64,000 bases of DNA, taken from the NCBI GenBank assembly GCA_963931865.1, contig OZ007512.1, forward strand, positions 11,788,756 to 11,852,755. Reading direction: 5' to 3'. The position numbers and the translations under genes are program-made. The notes under the pieces were generated by a model. The model searched no databases, was not told the DNA's origin, and saw nothing but the letters and a program-made list of their open reading frames with translations. Below, piece after piece: positions 54,690-63,954 of this stretch. This DNA is from Axinella damicornis. Its lineage: Eukaryota > Porifera > Demospongiae > Axinellida > Axinellidae. How positions within the stretch are numbered: position 1 is the first letter of the stretch; every line of letters starts with the position of its first letter.

Positions 54690-54852
54690 GAGTTCACCCT
54701 CAATTTATGTGCTTTTCTTTCTCCCAGTAAGTCCATCTTCTCTCTTCTACCATAGATTATATAGCTCCTTAGCTGTATAATCTATGCTTCTACGCAGCTG
54801 CTCCACCTCAGTGGTCAGTTTGGCCACTTCCAAACGGGACTGCGCCAAGTCC
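54690..54852 (-). pseudogene. ELARSR-type exon broken by a hairpin
   Basis: DLAQSRLEVAKLTTEVEQLR is followed by a 36-bp palindrome and then REKMDLLGERKAHKLR. The insertion plus its duplication adds 43 bp, shifting the frame and adding stops. The donor is also weak (GTGAAC). Paralogue of 61862-61969 and 63650-63757. Confidence 0.85.
54751..54786. mobile_element. 36-bp palindromic insertion, 7-bp TSD
   Basis: CATAGATTATATAGCT, CCTT, AGCTGTATAATCTATG: near-perfect hairpin. CTTCTAC flanks both sides (54744-54750, 54787-54793). The intact paralogous exons show the empty site, so this is a real insertion. Confidence 0.85.
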
Positions 54853-55149
54853 TGTGGATGTAAAGCCATAACAACATAGCAATTCCGATTCTTTCATTGG
54901 TCAAATGCCATATAGGTGGCAAAACTGAGGTGACGCAGTGGAGACACTTTCCCCCACTGGCAGCATCACAGAAGTGAGGGCACTGTCTTCGGATCACGAC
55001 AGAGAACCCCCACAAAACAGAAGTATCCGTGTCATTAGCAGGATTAATATTTGGGCATCCAGTTTCAGTCTATTATGCATGATAAGAAGTCCTTACAAAA
55101 TACCTTAAGTGCTTCCAACTCTGTATAGATCTAGTTGCATATCTTGATG

Positions 55150-55365
55150 CATTCACCATCGAGGAGAAATCTTCCACTGAGCCGTTAGTTCTGCCAATGT
55201 CCTTTTGGAGGCCACACCAAACAACCAACTAAGCTCTCCGATTTTGGTTCTGCTAAACTTGTAATTGAAGCCAAGACCACAGGCCCTGGTGCACCTGCTT
55301 ACACAGCTCCTGAAGTCCAACGGGAGACAGGGATTCGTCAGACAGGAAAGTTGGACATCTAGCTT
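55150..55365 (+). pseudogene. inverted K2 kinase fragment
   Basis: Plus-strand reading VSSANVLLEATPNNQ, then after a frame change SDFGSAKLVIEAKTTGPGAP and AYTAPEV, RQTGKLDI and a stop. Orientation is opposite to every intact copy. Confidence 0.8.
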
Positions 55366-55394
55366 TGGCCATGCAGGCTTGCTTCAAACACATG

Positions 55395-55545
55395 CAGGCA
55401 TGATGAAGGTAGTTGAGAGCTGATGCAATGTTTCTGTTAGTTTGCAGGGATGTTGAAGAAGGTTTTTCTCATAAGCCTTGCGAAGTGATATATTTGGCAA
55501 TTCCGTTACAATGAGGGGATCATTTTCTGTATCAATAAATCACAT
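55395..55545 (-). pseudogene. K2 kinase fragment
   Basis: Minus-strand fragment of the alpha-D/alpha-E part of K2 (ENDPLIVTEL, SLRKAYEKN). Together with 55150-55365 it gives a scrambled, inverted remnant of one copy. Confidence 0.7.
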
Positions 55546-55549
55546 GCAA

Positions 55550-56355
55550 CAGCTATCATGATTATACATGCTGTAAATTCTGGTCTCATGATCATTATAC
55601 TAGTCACCATTACTCTTACATGTACAAACTGAGCTCCTTTGATCATTCACAGGTTTGTGGATATACAGTCAAACCTCCGAATAAAGGACACTGAGTCTTT
55701 GGGAACAATACAAATTCAAGTCTTTTGTCCTTTGTAGAGAGGTTGTCCTCTTCTTTGAGGTTCAAAATGTATTAGAACCATAGGCGAACCAATTATTTGG
55801 GACCTTGAAAAGCGTCCTGTGCATGTAGAGAGGTATATTGTGTCCCTATCTCGGAGGGTCCACTATCAGAGGTTTTACTGTAGTAGTCATACACCAAATG
55901 CAAGGCTGCTGACTGCAATAATAGGGAGTTCTCCTCAATTAAGTTCGTGCAGATTGGACATTTCTCTCCACAATTATACAAGTGTCCAATCACTATTCCT
56001 CTGTCCTGAGGATGCAGGCCAACAATCATGCAGTCAGAAATTATGGCGATGTTACTCATGGCCAATGGAAGAGTGCAATGGAAATGAAGTTCTGATGAAA
56101 TTGGAAGTAGCTGGCCCTCTGTAAGGTATTAACTGATACAAGGTCACACCACGTATCACACAAAGTTAATGTCATTGATGGACATGCGAAGTGTGCACAC
56201 ATGCAACTACATGCACATGTAGATTCAACCTAATACAACAACACAACTAAAAGTAAGTTAGTGGACATGTGGAGCGATTTTATGAAAAAACACTAGCTAC
56301 TTGTATGTCAAATTACAGTAGTCATTGGAATGGTTTGTTCCTTTTGAGGTATACA
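55550..56355. other. no firm feature
   Basis: AT-rich, with no exon or inverted repeat of note. AAACCTCCGAATAAAGGACACTG-like words near 55670, with GTCCTTTGTAGAGAGGTTGT, look like a dispersed repeat but are unassigned. Confidence 0.35.
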
Positions 56356-56359
56356 AGTA

Positions 56360-57253
56360 TTATTCTTGTGATTGAAGCTTTGTCAAACTCTCCCAGCACA
56401 TACGACATTGTTGGCCGGTTGTCAGGGTGATCTTGTGTCTAGTGAGTCACAAGGCCATGCATGAATGGCCATCTGCTTCGAACCGTTTGCATCATGCCAG
56501 GTAGACTACCATCCGTTGGAAACTGCTCTACAGTCACTTCACACAGGAGAACTCCATAGCTGTAGACATCCAACTTCCCTGTCTGACGTATCCCCATATC
56601 TTTTCGGACTTCAGGGGCTGTGTAAGCAGGTGCACCAGGGCCTGTGGTCTTGGCCTCAATTGCAAGCTTTGCAGAACCAAAATCAGACAGCTTAGCTTTC
56701 CATTGGTCGTTTGGTTTGGCCTCCAAAAGGACATTGGCAGAGCTCACATCTCGGTGGATGATTTCGCCTCCTTGGTGAAGGTGAAGATAGTTGAGAGCGG
56801 ACGCAACATTGCGAAAGATACTCAGCTTACTAGAGCCTTGCAGACGGTGATTCTCATATGCCTTTCTAAGTGAGGTGTCAAGTAATTCTGTAGTTAACAA
56901 TGAGTGGGTCATTTTTCGCATCGATTACAGCGGCTATGAGCAACACCAGGTTGGGATGTCGAATCTGCGCCATGATGCAAATTTCCTTAATTGCGAATTA
57001 TCTCGATAACTTCTGGCTGTCAGATCAAGTCATGCAAGCATTTCACAGCCACTTGTTGACCTCGAAATTTTCCCTCCACAACAAAGCCCCAGGCACCAGT
57101 ACCAAGAAACTTTTGCATGTTGAGGGTGATTTCATTTCGTGGGACTTCCCAGAAATCACTTTGGTGGGACTGTTGAGACTGCAGTTGCTGAGAGTACCTC
57201 TGGATTTGTCCACTGAGTGCCAATACTTCATGTTTGAGGTCATCATTTTCTCT
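56360..57253 (-). pseudogene. K2 kinase pseudogene
   Basis: Close to the intact 27.3-kb exon along its whole length. It starts at acceptor TCATACAG|AGAGAA with RENDDLKHEVLALSGQIQ and a normal N-lobe (GTGAWG, VAVK). A 4-bp insertion at about 56991 and a second near 56900 shift the frame. The C-lobe (HRDVSSANVLL, DFG, APE) is intact in sequence. A stop replaces the codon after VTH (near 56440) and a one-base change follows near the end. It died recently. Confidence 0.88.
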
Positions 57254-57477
57254 CTGTATGAATCAATCACAGTAACCAAAAAACCAGAGTTAGCTACACT
57301 GAGAAACTCCTCCATGCAGTACTCATTTATTGTGCCTGTTCACTTACCGCAACATAATTACGTACGATTACCATTAGTGGACTAGCTATTTGCAATTAAA
57401 ATCTTGTGTCTTGTGTTCGGCAACTGTATATTTGGCGTCATCTGTTCATGTATCCATAACTCTGACTCAAGCCTAAC

Positions 57478-57528
57478 CTCCATTGCATTTAGCATTGCCT
57501 CACACTCGACAGCTCTGGATTGTAATTC
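57478..57528 (-). CDS. 17-codon coiled-coil exon
   Basis: ELQSRAVECEAMLNAME between CATGCAG|GAA and GAG|GTTAGG, phase 0-0. Resembles the WRSKAAEWKARHDTMEV stretch of the 62.4-kb exon. Since it would feed the broken K2 copy downstream, it may no longer be used. Confidence 0.45.
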
Positions 57529-57559
57529 CTGCATGCACAAAGATAAACCATCATCAGTG

Positions 57560-57670
57560 GGAGGGAGAGGGATGCATGTGGAAGAGTAGAGGGAGAGAAG
57601 GGAGGGGGGCGGATGGGAAGGAGGAGGGGGGAGGCGAGGGGGAAGGGGTGGGGAGGAGGAGGAACTCAGG
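57560..57670. repeat. G/A-rich tract
   Basis: GGGAGGG/GGGGGAGG purine tract immediately downstream (in gene sense) of the decayed 57.9-kb exon; see also 58085-58250 and 62080-62190. Confidence 0.8.
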
Positions 57671-57734
57671 ACTGGGAATGGGAGGAGTTACTGGTGAGCA
57701 TACACAGTCACCCTTTGTAAAACTTAGTCATGTC

Positions 57735-57918
57735 TCTCTTGTTGTAACCGATCATTCAATTTTTAAATCAGCAATCTTTCTCTTGAAAGCCTCCCTCCGA
57801 CACTTCTCTCGTTTTGCGCATGCGCCTCATCCTCCATTGTGTTATTCCCGGCCTTCCACTCCGCACCTCTGGACTGACATTCCTCAGACTCCCGTGCAAA
57901 TCTCTCAACCTGAACTAG
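57735..57918 (-). pseudogene. decayed copy of the 62.4-kb UBAN-like exon
   Basis: Acceptor-like CAG|GTTGAG then VERFARESEECQSRGAEWKA, MEDEAHAQNERS, after which the frame breaks (QREAFKRKIADL is recoverable only with shifts). A hairpin-family end (TAGCCTCGTTCCCAGGCC) abuts it at 57917. Confidence 0.75.
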
Positions 57919-58084
57919 CCTCGTTCCCAGGCCGCGTCTAAACCTGAACACAACAGTAAGCAGTCTAGTCTCAACCAGAGAGCCAACCTATACCACGTGA
58001 GATGATACCAATTTTATAACTGACTGAATAGCTGCCTGCATCGGTGGAGAGGCTTTCACATGGGACAAAGTTCGCGACTCTGTC

Positions 58085-58250
58085 TTGGCTGGCAAAGACT
58101 GCAGTGTGAGGGGAGAGGGGTGGTCAGTGAATGAGGGAGGAATGAGGGGCCGGGAAGGGAGAAGAGGGGAAGGGAGAAGCGGAGAGGAGGAAAGGGAGGG
58201 AAGGTGGAAGGGGGAAGGGGGAAGGGGAGGGGAGAGGAAAAGGCGGAGGA
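58085..58250. repeat. G/A-rich tract
   Basis: GGGGAAGGG-type purine repeats following the 58.3-kb exon relic, parallel to the tract at 57.6 kb. Confidence 0.8.
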
Positions 58251-58289
58251 GGTACTAGTCATCATACACATCACTCTTTGCAAATAAAT

Positions 58290-58440
58290 ACAGGTCTCGA
58301 AGCCGATCGTTCAAATCAGCTCTCGCGAGCTTCGCTCCGACTTCTCTCCTTTTGCACTCTCCTTTCGCACTCTGCAGCCCTGGACTGCCATTCCTTGGAC
58401 TCGCATGCGAACACGATTGCATGTTCTTGCTCAGCTAGCA
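58290..58440 (-). pseudogene. second decayed copy of the UBAN-like exon
   Basis: Minus-strand CESKEWQSRAAECERR and ERSRSEARES are recognisable against the 62.4-kb exon; deletions and frame shifts break it. Paired with a purine tract like its relatives, so the duplicated unit was exon plus tract. Confidence 0.65.
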
Positions 58441-58444
58441 ATCA

Positions 58445-59120
58445 CCAGCTGGAGATATTTCCTCTCCTCATGGAATCGTTCCTGCAACCAGCAGGTACGG
58501 TTCATGCATATCACACAACTACATGATCTTCTTGATCAGTCATCCCTCATATTCCAGTCAATGTTGACTTGAAATCTTCAGCAAGATTCTCAAGAATTAG
58601 CTATCAGACAGAATAATGGTACAGTAAGGGAAATACAAGAATGGGATAAGTCAGGCCAATTGCTAAAGAACCACTGTCCTTGTAGTTCTATCACTCTCTT
58701 GCTCACTATAAAACCAACAATATAACACTAAACTTATAGTATCAACATAAGCAGATGCCATGGGTGTCAGACTTCCTGTGAATCAAAAGTAAAGAAACAA
58801 AGCTCATGCATTTCCTGTGCACACAGTGAACAGCAAATCATTCATGGATGGGCAGACAAAATTAGCAACTGCCTTGTTCCTGTTGTGGCTAGTCCAGTTA
58901 CATTTAATTGTACTGCAACTGCAATGAGCAACACAGGGGATGTAACAATGCATGAATGTTGACTTCAATATCACTATTCTGGTAGGTGACTTAGTGGTAA
59001 GATCATTTGTCCTGGTGAATGATTTCACTGGTCCTGAAATCTTTATTCTATCGCATGGCACTGCTAACATGCAGCCACAACAGGTACATGACGTTGTAGA
59101 CTCAGTTATGTATTTAGTGT
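58445..59120. other. intron paralogous to 2.5-3.3 kb
   Basis: Non-coding DNA shared with the region beyond the left K1 kinase. No exon is seen. Confidence 0.6.
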
Positions 59121-59126
59121 ACTGAC

Positions 59127-59195
59127 CTCGGCTATCTTCTTGAGCACACTGGCTTGACTCTGCAGCTCAGACATTGATGCAGAGATGGCCTGTTT
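59127..59195 (-). CDS. 23-codon coiled-coil exon
   Basis: KQAISASMSELQSQASVLKK then IAE, between TCTGTAG|AAA and GAG|GTCAGT, phase 0-0. It lies between the right K1 kinase and the broken K2 copy. It could be a 3' continuation of the K1 gene by the GTAGGT donor at 59431, or an early exon of the K2 copy. Confidence 0.55.
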
Positions 59196-59407
59196 CTACA
59201 GAGAAAATAAATATTATACATCATACACATGCAGACATATAAACAGAATTCTTGCACTACAATTTTTATACTATGCCAAGATAATTCTTCCCTGCTTCTA
59301 TCACATACGTATATATAGTTTAAGGATGCTACTGGCCTTGTTTCCAGTACACGTGGAGTACTCTGCATAGCCTGGGATTGAGGCTAGGATGCTACATACT
59401 ATATACC

Positions 59408-60370
59408 AGATTAATAGCTGTGTCCACCTACCAAACGACTGAGGTGTTGATTCATTTCGATGATATCTTGGAATCGACGTGGGTGACATTTGCTTAGCTG
59501 CATCAGATTAGCATTGATCTGAGAAGTAGTCGGCCTCTTATCAGGAACATCTTGAAGACAGGAGGTGATCAGCTCATGCAATGGGTGGCTTTTTCCTACT
59601 CGATTAACACACTCCCTCCTCTTGTCAATTTGGGTTTCTTGTTTCTGGAATGCTTCCAAGGTTACATTTTCTTCTGGCATTGGGAACTCCTGGTTAGCAA
59701 CGTATAGAGCAACCACCCCAAAGGAGAAATCATCTAACTTGGTGTCATAGACTGGAACTCGCTTCAGAGCCTCAGGAGGCATGTACGCAAGAGCACCTGG
59801 ACCTGCAGTTTGAGAAGCCCCATGAAGAGGATGGAGGTCTAAAATCTTTGAAACACCGAGATCAGCAATTTTGGCTTTCATGTCGGATGTAAGGAGGATG
59901 TTGGCTGCCGTGAGATCTCGGTGGATGATAGGAGGCATCTGGGAGTGGAGGTGAAGCAGACCATACGATACATCCAGTAGAACTGAGATTTTTAACGGAA
60001 GTGGGAGGTTGGGATACTGATGCAAGCACTTCTCCAGGTCCATTGGAAGGCACTCCATGATGAGGGTGAGTTCAGACGGGTCTTGACCGTAGTGCACACC
60101 CATGAACTGCACAATGTTTGGGTGTCTCAGTCGACTCAGAAGGACACACTCTCTATGAAATGTTTGCTCGATGGATCGTTTCTGTTTCCTTTCGACTACT
60201 TCTGTTTGACCACGACCAACTAGGATATCATGGAGCCGTTTAGCCACACATGGAACACCATTCACTTCGATGAGATGGATCGAGCCAAAAGAACCTGACC
60301 CCTTGCTCACACCCTCTTCCAGCTTGCTGAATGATTCAATTCGGTAATGGGCTAGCTCAATTCGCTCATT
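59408..60370 (-). CDS. right gene, K1 protein kinase exon
   Basis: Acceptor TCCCTACAG|AATGAG, then a full kinase domain: GSGSFG (24-29), K44 in CVAKRL, E74, HRD 150-152 with N157, DLG 170-172, PPE 198-200. About 85% identical to the left K1 (3510-4460). It ends LVGGHSY and a stop. A GTAGGT donor at 59431 would end the exon at codon 313, with the stop 7 codons later. Fed by coiled-coil exons at 61.0-63.8 kb, including a UBAN-like motif. The DLG in both K1 copies is therefore fixed, not a sporadic error. Confidence 0.88.
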
Positions 60371-60870
60371 CTGTAGGGAATAAAGGATTGATTCCAAGCA
60401 GTGAGTGATTACAGGAATGAGGTAAATCAGGGCATGGTTAATATACAGCTTGTGCTAATTTTGGCACTGGTGTGATGGCATTCAATGTTACATTGTACCT
60501 ACACCTCGTTGATTGTAAAAGGAATAAAATTAGGATGTCAAAGGTAGATGTGCGGTAGATGTAACTTACGTAGTTGTACATTGCATGGACATTGAATGAC
60601 TGTGGGGGGTGTTGCTGAGTAAGAAATTCCATTATTTATTGCATGTGCTACACAGATGTAGTTTGGAACCTGTCAACTGTGAATACGCATGGTACATGGG
60701 ATTGATAACCTCCAGAGCAGGAGTTATTTTAAGCAACATGATTCCGATCTGATACAACAATGAAATCCAGGCTCTAACTGCTTGGGTGACTTAAATCATT
60801 GCCAGAATCAAGTATTGAACCAATGTGCCCTCTCACAATCACAACCGGTATTGGTTAAAGACACACCTAC

Positions 60871-61035
60871 CTCAGTCCTTGCAATCTGTATTTCGTTCAG
60901 CAGAGCTTCCTTATCCTGTTCTAGCCTCCTGACCTGGGCCTTCAACTCGTTAATTTGTATGGTATCGTCAGCATTCAATTCAATTAGCTTCTTCATTTCT
61001 TCAGAAAGCTGCTTTGCCTCTTGATCGTCACGCTT
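60871..61035 (-). CDS. right gene, 55-codon coiled-coil exon
   Basis: Acceptor TTATCAG|AAGCGT and donor ACTGAG|GTAGGT, phase 0-0. KRDDQEAKQLSEEMKKLIEL, then DTIQINELKAQVRRLEQDKE. Classical heptads; last coiled coil before the K1 kinase. Confidence 0.8.
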
Positions 61036-61354
61036 CTGATAATAGAGTAGAATAATAGTAAGAGCTTCTATGCATCATTTCACAAAATGTTTGTGGCTGT
61101 ACATGGATCTGAAACATACACAAAGTGATCCCTTTTCACAACTAGGCCCTAGCACCTTAGCGAAAGGCAACTATCATGCAGTGTATCAGGTCACATTTGT
61201 ATCAACATACCAAATGGGTGTGTGTAAATAAAATTTAATGTTCCACTAAGTTTGCTGTGAGTAATAATGTACACTAAACAGCTAAAAACGGCTAGAGATA
61301 AGATCTGCAAGTCGCCCAGACATGCAAGCAATTGGTATCAATAATGGAGAGCTA

Positions 61355-61522
61355 TAGCCTCGTTCCCAGGCCTACCCCGTTTTTTCTGTTCTTCGGTTTC
61401 CTTTGACAATAATACACGGATGCGGAAGGGCGGCCGCCGGCGGCCGCCCTTCCGCATCCGTGTATTATTGCCAACGGAAACCGAAGAACAGAAAAAACGG
61501 GGTAGGCCTGGGAACGAGGCTA
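61355..61522. mobile_element. 168-bp near-perfect palindrome, 9-bp TSD
   Basis: TAGCCTCGTTCCCAGGCCTA to TAGGCCTGGGAACGAGGCTA with arms of about 80 bp meeting at GGCGGCCGCCGGCGGCCGCC. GGAGAGCTA flanks both sides (61346-61354, 61523-61531). Half-copies at 28.6 and 31.0 kb share its arm sequence. Intronic. Confidence 0.92.
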
Positions 61523-61861
61523 GGAGAGCTACGTGTGGCGGTCTATTTCGTCAACCAACGAGTGGAAGTGTAAAAGTCACTGAGTGCTTGACAGTTTCAA
61601 GAGGCCGCATGACCGATTTCAACACAAAAAAACGGTGTTACAACACAATGCACTTCTGCTAGCAAGTAGTAGTCAACTGATGAAGATCCTCGGATCGAAA
61701 CGTTTTGGGAACCTATCGTTCTATTGTTGATGCTGCGAATTAGCTCAATAACTCCAGCTATTCATCATTTCAATGCAGCAGTGAGTCTATACTCTATCAA
61801 GTAGTGGAAGGACTTTCCTCCATATCTCAATGTGATTATAGTTGAAGACCACACGACTCAC

Positions 61862-61969
61862 TCTAAGCCTATGTGCCTCCAACTCTCCAAGTAGGTCCGC
61901 TTTCTCTTTACAAAGCCGCTCAACTTCACAGGTCAGTCTTGTCACCTCCACACGAGACTGCTCCAAGTC
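61862..61969 (-). CDS. right gene, ELARSR-type exon (second)
   Basis: DLEQSRVEVTRLTCEVERLC through AHRLR, 36 codons between TACATAG|GAC and AGA|GTGAGT, phase 0-0. Same type as 63650-63757. Two in one gene suggests an internal exon duplication or a fused gene boundary. Confidence 0.75.
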
Positions 61970-62079
61970 CTATGTACGTACAGCAAAAGGATGTTGGTCA
62001 GGTGGAAGAAAATGTGTGTTGTATATCAGTTAAGGCCACACTTTTACGCAATGCACTTCCAGTTCACGGGTCAGAGGGG

Positions 62080-62200
62080 GGAGGGGGGAGGTGGGGGGAG
62101 GGTGGGGGTAGGTGGGGGAGGTGTGGGAGGGAGGGGGGCATCCCATCCAGTACAAGTATTGGGGGGTGGGGGGGGGGGGGGGGGGGGGCATAGCGCCCTA
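62080..62200. repeat. G-rich tract
   Basis: GGGGGAGG/GGTGGGGG units ending in a run of about 30 G. Follows the 62.26-62.44 kb exon in gene sense, as similar tracts follow its two relics. Confidence 0.85.
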
Positions 62201-62262
62201 TAGCCCCCCCCCCACCCTGTTCCGCTGCCCTCAGAACACAATCCACCGCCTATGAAACTTAC

Positions 62263-62436
62263 ATGGCTCTCCTGCCGTAACTGATCGTTCATTATTTCCA
62301 AATCAGCAATCTTCTTCTCGAAAGCCTCCCTCTGACTTCTCTCTGTTTGCAGATCCACCTCCATTGTATCATGCCTGGCCTTCCACTCTGCAGCCTTTGA
62401 CCTCCATTTCTCGGATTCCTGCGCAAAGTGCTCAAC
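62263..62436 (-). CDS. right gene, UBAN-like coiled-coil exon
   Basis: Acceptor TGCTCAG|GTTGAG and strong donor AGCCAT|GTAAGT, phase 0-0, 58 codons. VEHFAQESEKWRSKAAEWKA is followed by VDLQTERSQREAFEKKIADL. The D-L-Q-x-E-R-x-x-R-E pattern resembles the UBAN ubiquitin-binding motif of NEMO, optineurin and ABIN proteins (DFxxERxxRE). Leu replaces the usual Phe, so binding is uncertain. Confidence 0.7.
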
Positions 62437-62857
62437 CTGAGCACAGAGACAACAGTCTCACACAACCATCATTCAGAGCATAAAATTAATACACACACAT
62501 TATATTTGTAACACCATGTACCTTAAATGTGCATGCATCTAGCCAAAATTATTTTAAAGGAATCTGTTCCCTATTAGTCAGCTTAGTAATCAGAGATGGA
62601 AATGGTGGCCACCAAATACATTAGGCTTGTTAGTATGTAGTTCACTGCAACATGTATCCCAGATCCAACATGTTGCCGTGGCAATGGTGAACTACTCTTG
62701 CACTCTGTGTCCTGATTATAGGATGATAAGGGGATGTCTTCACTTCAGGGGCAAACCATCAACAATTGTCCTGATCAGGGTATCGTTCTTAAAGTTGGGT
62801 TCCACTGTGTTACATAGCTACTTTCTACTGGTCCACTTGTGTCTTATACGGCTTCAC

Positions 62858-63135
62858 CTGCTGCGTCTTGGACAACACTTCCTCCTGGAGGCGATCGTTC
62901 TCAGCAGCAGTGGCTGCCACTTGCCGATCTTTCTCACTGAGCTGTTCAGAGTGTTGTCCAATTTGTGAGTGCAAGAGGGCTTCATGTTGTTTCTGCAGGT
63001 CTTGTGACGTATTCTTAAGCTGCAATGCCATGGCTTGCAAATCGTGTTGGTAGCGTTTTTCAATTTCCTCCACCTGACTTCGCGCTTTCTCCCGATCCTT
63101 GCGCTCCTGTTGAAAGTCCTCTTGAAAGTCTGGGC
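62858..63135 (-). CDS. right gene, exon with UBAN motif
   Basis: The coding frame PDFQEDFQQERKDREKARSQ continues as an uninterrupted coiled coil to SKTQQ and donor ACGCAG|GTGAAG. E-D-F-x-x-E-R-x-x-R-E-K matches the UBAN core of NEMO, optineurin and ABIN1-3, which binds linear (M1-linked) ubiquitin chains. The acceptor is either TTTCACAG|GCCCAG at 63136 (phase 1) or CAAGAG|GAC at 63119 (phase 0, in line with all neighbours but dropping the PDFQE lead). The two DNA copies at 57.8 and 58.3 kb correspond to the next exon only. Confidence 0.7.
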
Positions 63136-63139
63136 CTGT

Positions 63140-63645
63140 GAAACAGCCACGATGAAATTGCATAAAAGTTACTGATATATTAGCTATAGAAGCTTCTGAG
63201 CACTGATACAAACTAGTTGTACTGAATTGCAAGTGGTGATTAGTTGTATATACATGCCAAACGAGGTAAGATCTTCATGCATGTGTACCAGGATATACTA
63301 ACACTTGAAAAGAAGGCTTTCAGATCAAACGTATTCCAGCACGAATCGGTCAATGGAAGAACCTAATGACTGCCTGCTTGCAGTGCGGTCAGGGTAAAGA
63401 TAGTGATGCAGTCAAAGTCAGGATCTATTCCTTAATGCATGATGTCCACTGTTAACATGATGCACCTCCTCTAGCAGGTAGTGGAAGTACCTACTATCTC
63501 AATCTCAACAGCAAGCAGTCGCATAAAGGAATGTGGAGATCACATGACCCAAACAAACCTGCAAAATTTACACATCTTAAGTCATGTGACCTGAGTAAAG
63601 GAACGCATTTTTTTATGTGATTAGTCAAGGTCACATGACCAGACC
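63140..63645. other. intron, no recognised feature
   Basis: No paired splice sites or inverted repeats. A short plus-strand match to the 61.66-61.83 kb intron (CTAGCAGGTAGTGGAAG) indicates intron duplication along with the exon. Confidence 0.4.
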
Positions 63646-63649
63646 TCAC

Positions 63650-63757
63650 CGTCAACTTATGTGCCTCCATCTCTCCCTGTAGGTCTGCTTTCTCTCTACG
63701 CAGCTGCTCCACCTCAGTGGTCAGCTTAGTCACCTCCATGCGAGACCGAGCCAACTC
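63650..63757 (-). CDS. right gene, ELARSR-type exon (first)
   Basis: ELARSRMEVTKLTTEVEQLR then REKADLQGEMEAHKLT, 36 codons, acceptor TCTGCAG|GAG and donor TTGACG|GTGAGG, phase 0-0. First exon of the right gene visible in the window; the gene continues beyond 64 kb. Confidence 0.8.
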
Positions 63758-63954
63758 CTGCAGATGTATGTATGTACAACACAGGGATGAGGTGGAGACA
63801 TCACACAAATGGGGGGGGCACTGTCCCTACAACATGATAGAAGTGGGCCCACTAATAAAGGATTCTCAATCAGTCTTGCTAAGAGCTATCCTTGCTTCCA
63901 ACTCTATGCTTCTTATAAGGTAGGACCAGAGTTCAGGGTGACCAAGGGGGGATG

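Noticed and set aside
55660..55870. Exon-like GTCCTTTGTAGAGAGGTTGT stretch
   Set aside because: A possible acceptor and donor exist, but the frame is not open and no paralogue supports it; more likely a dispersed repeat.
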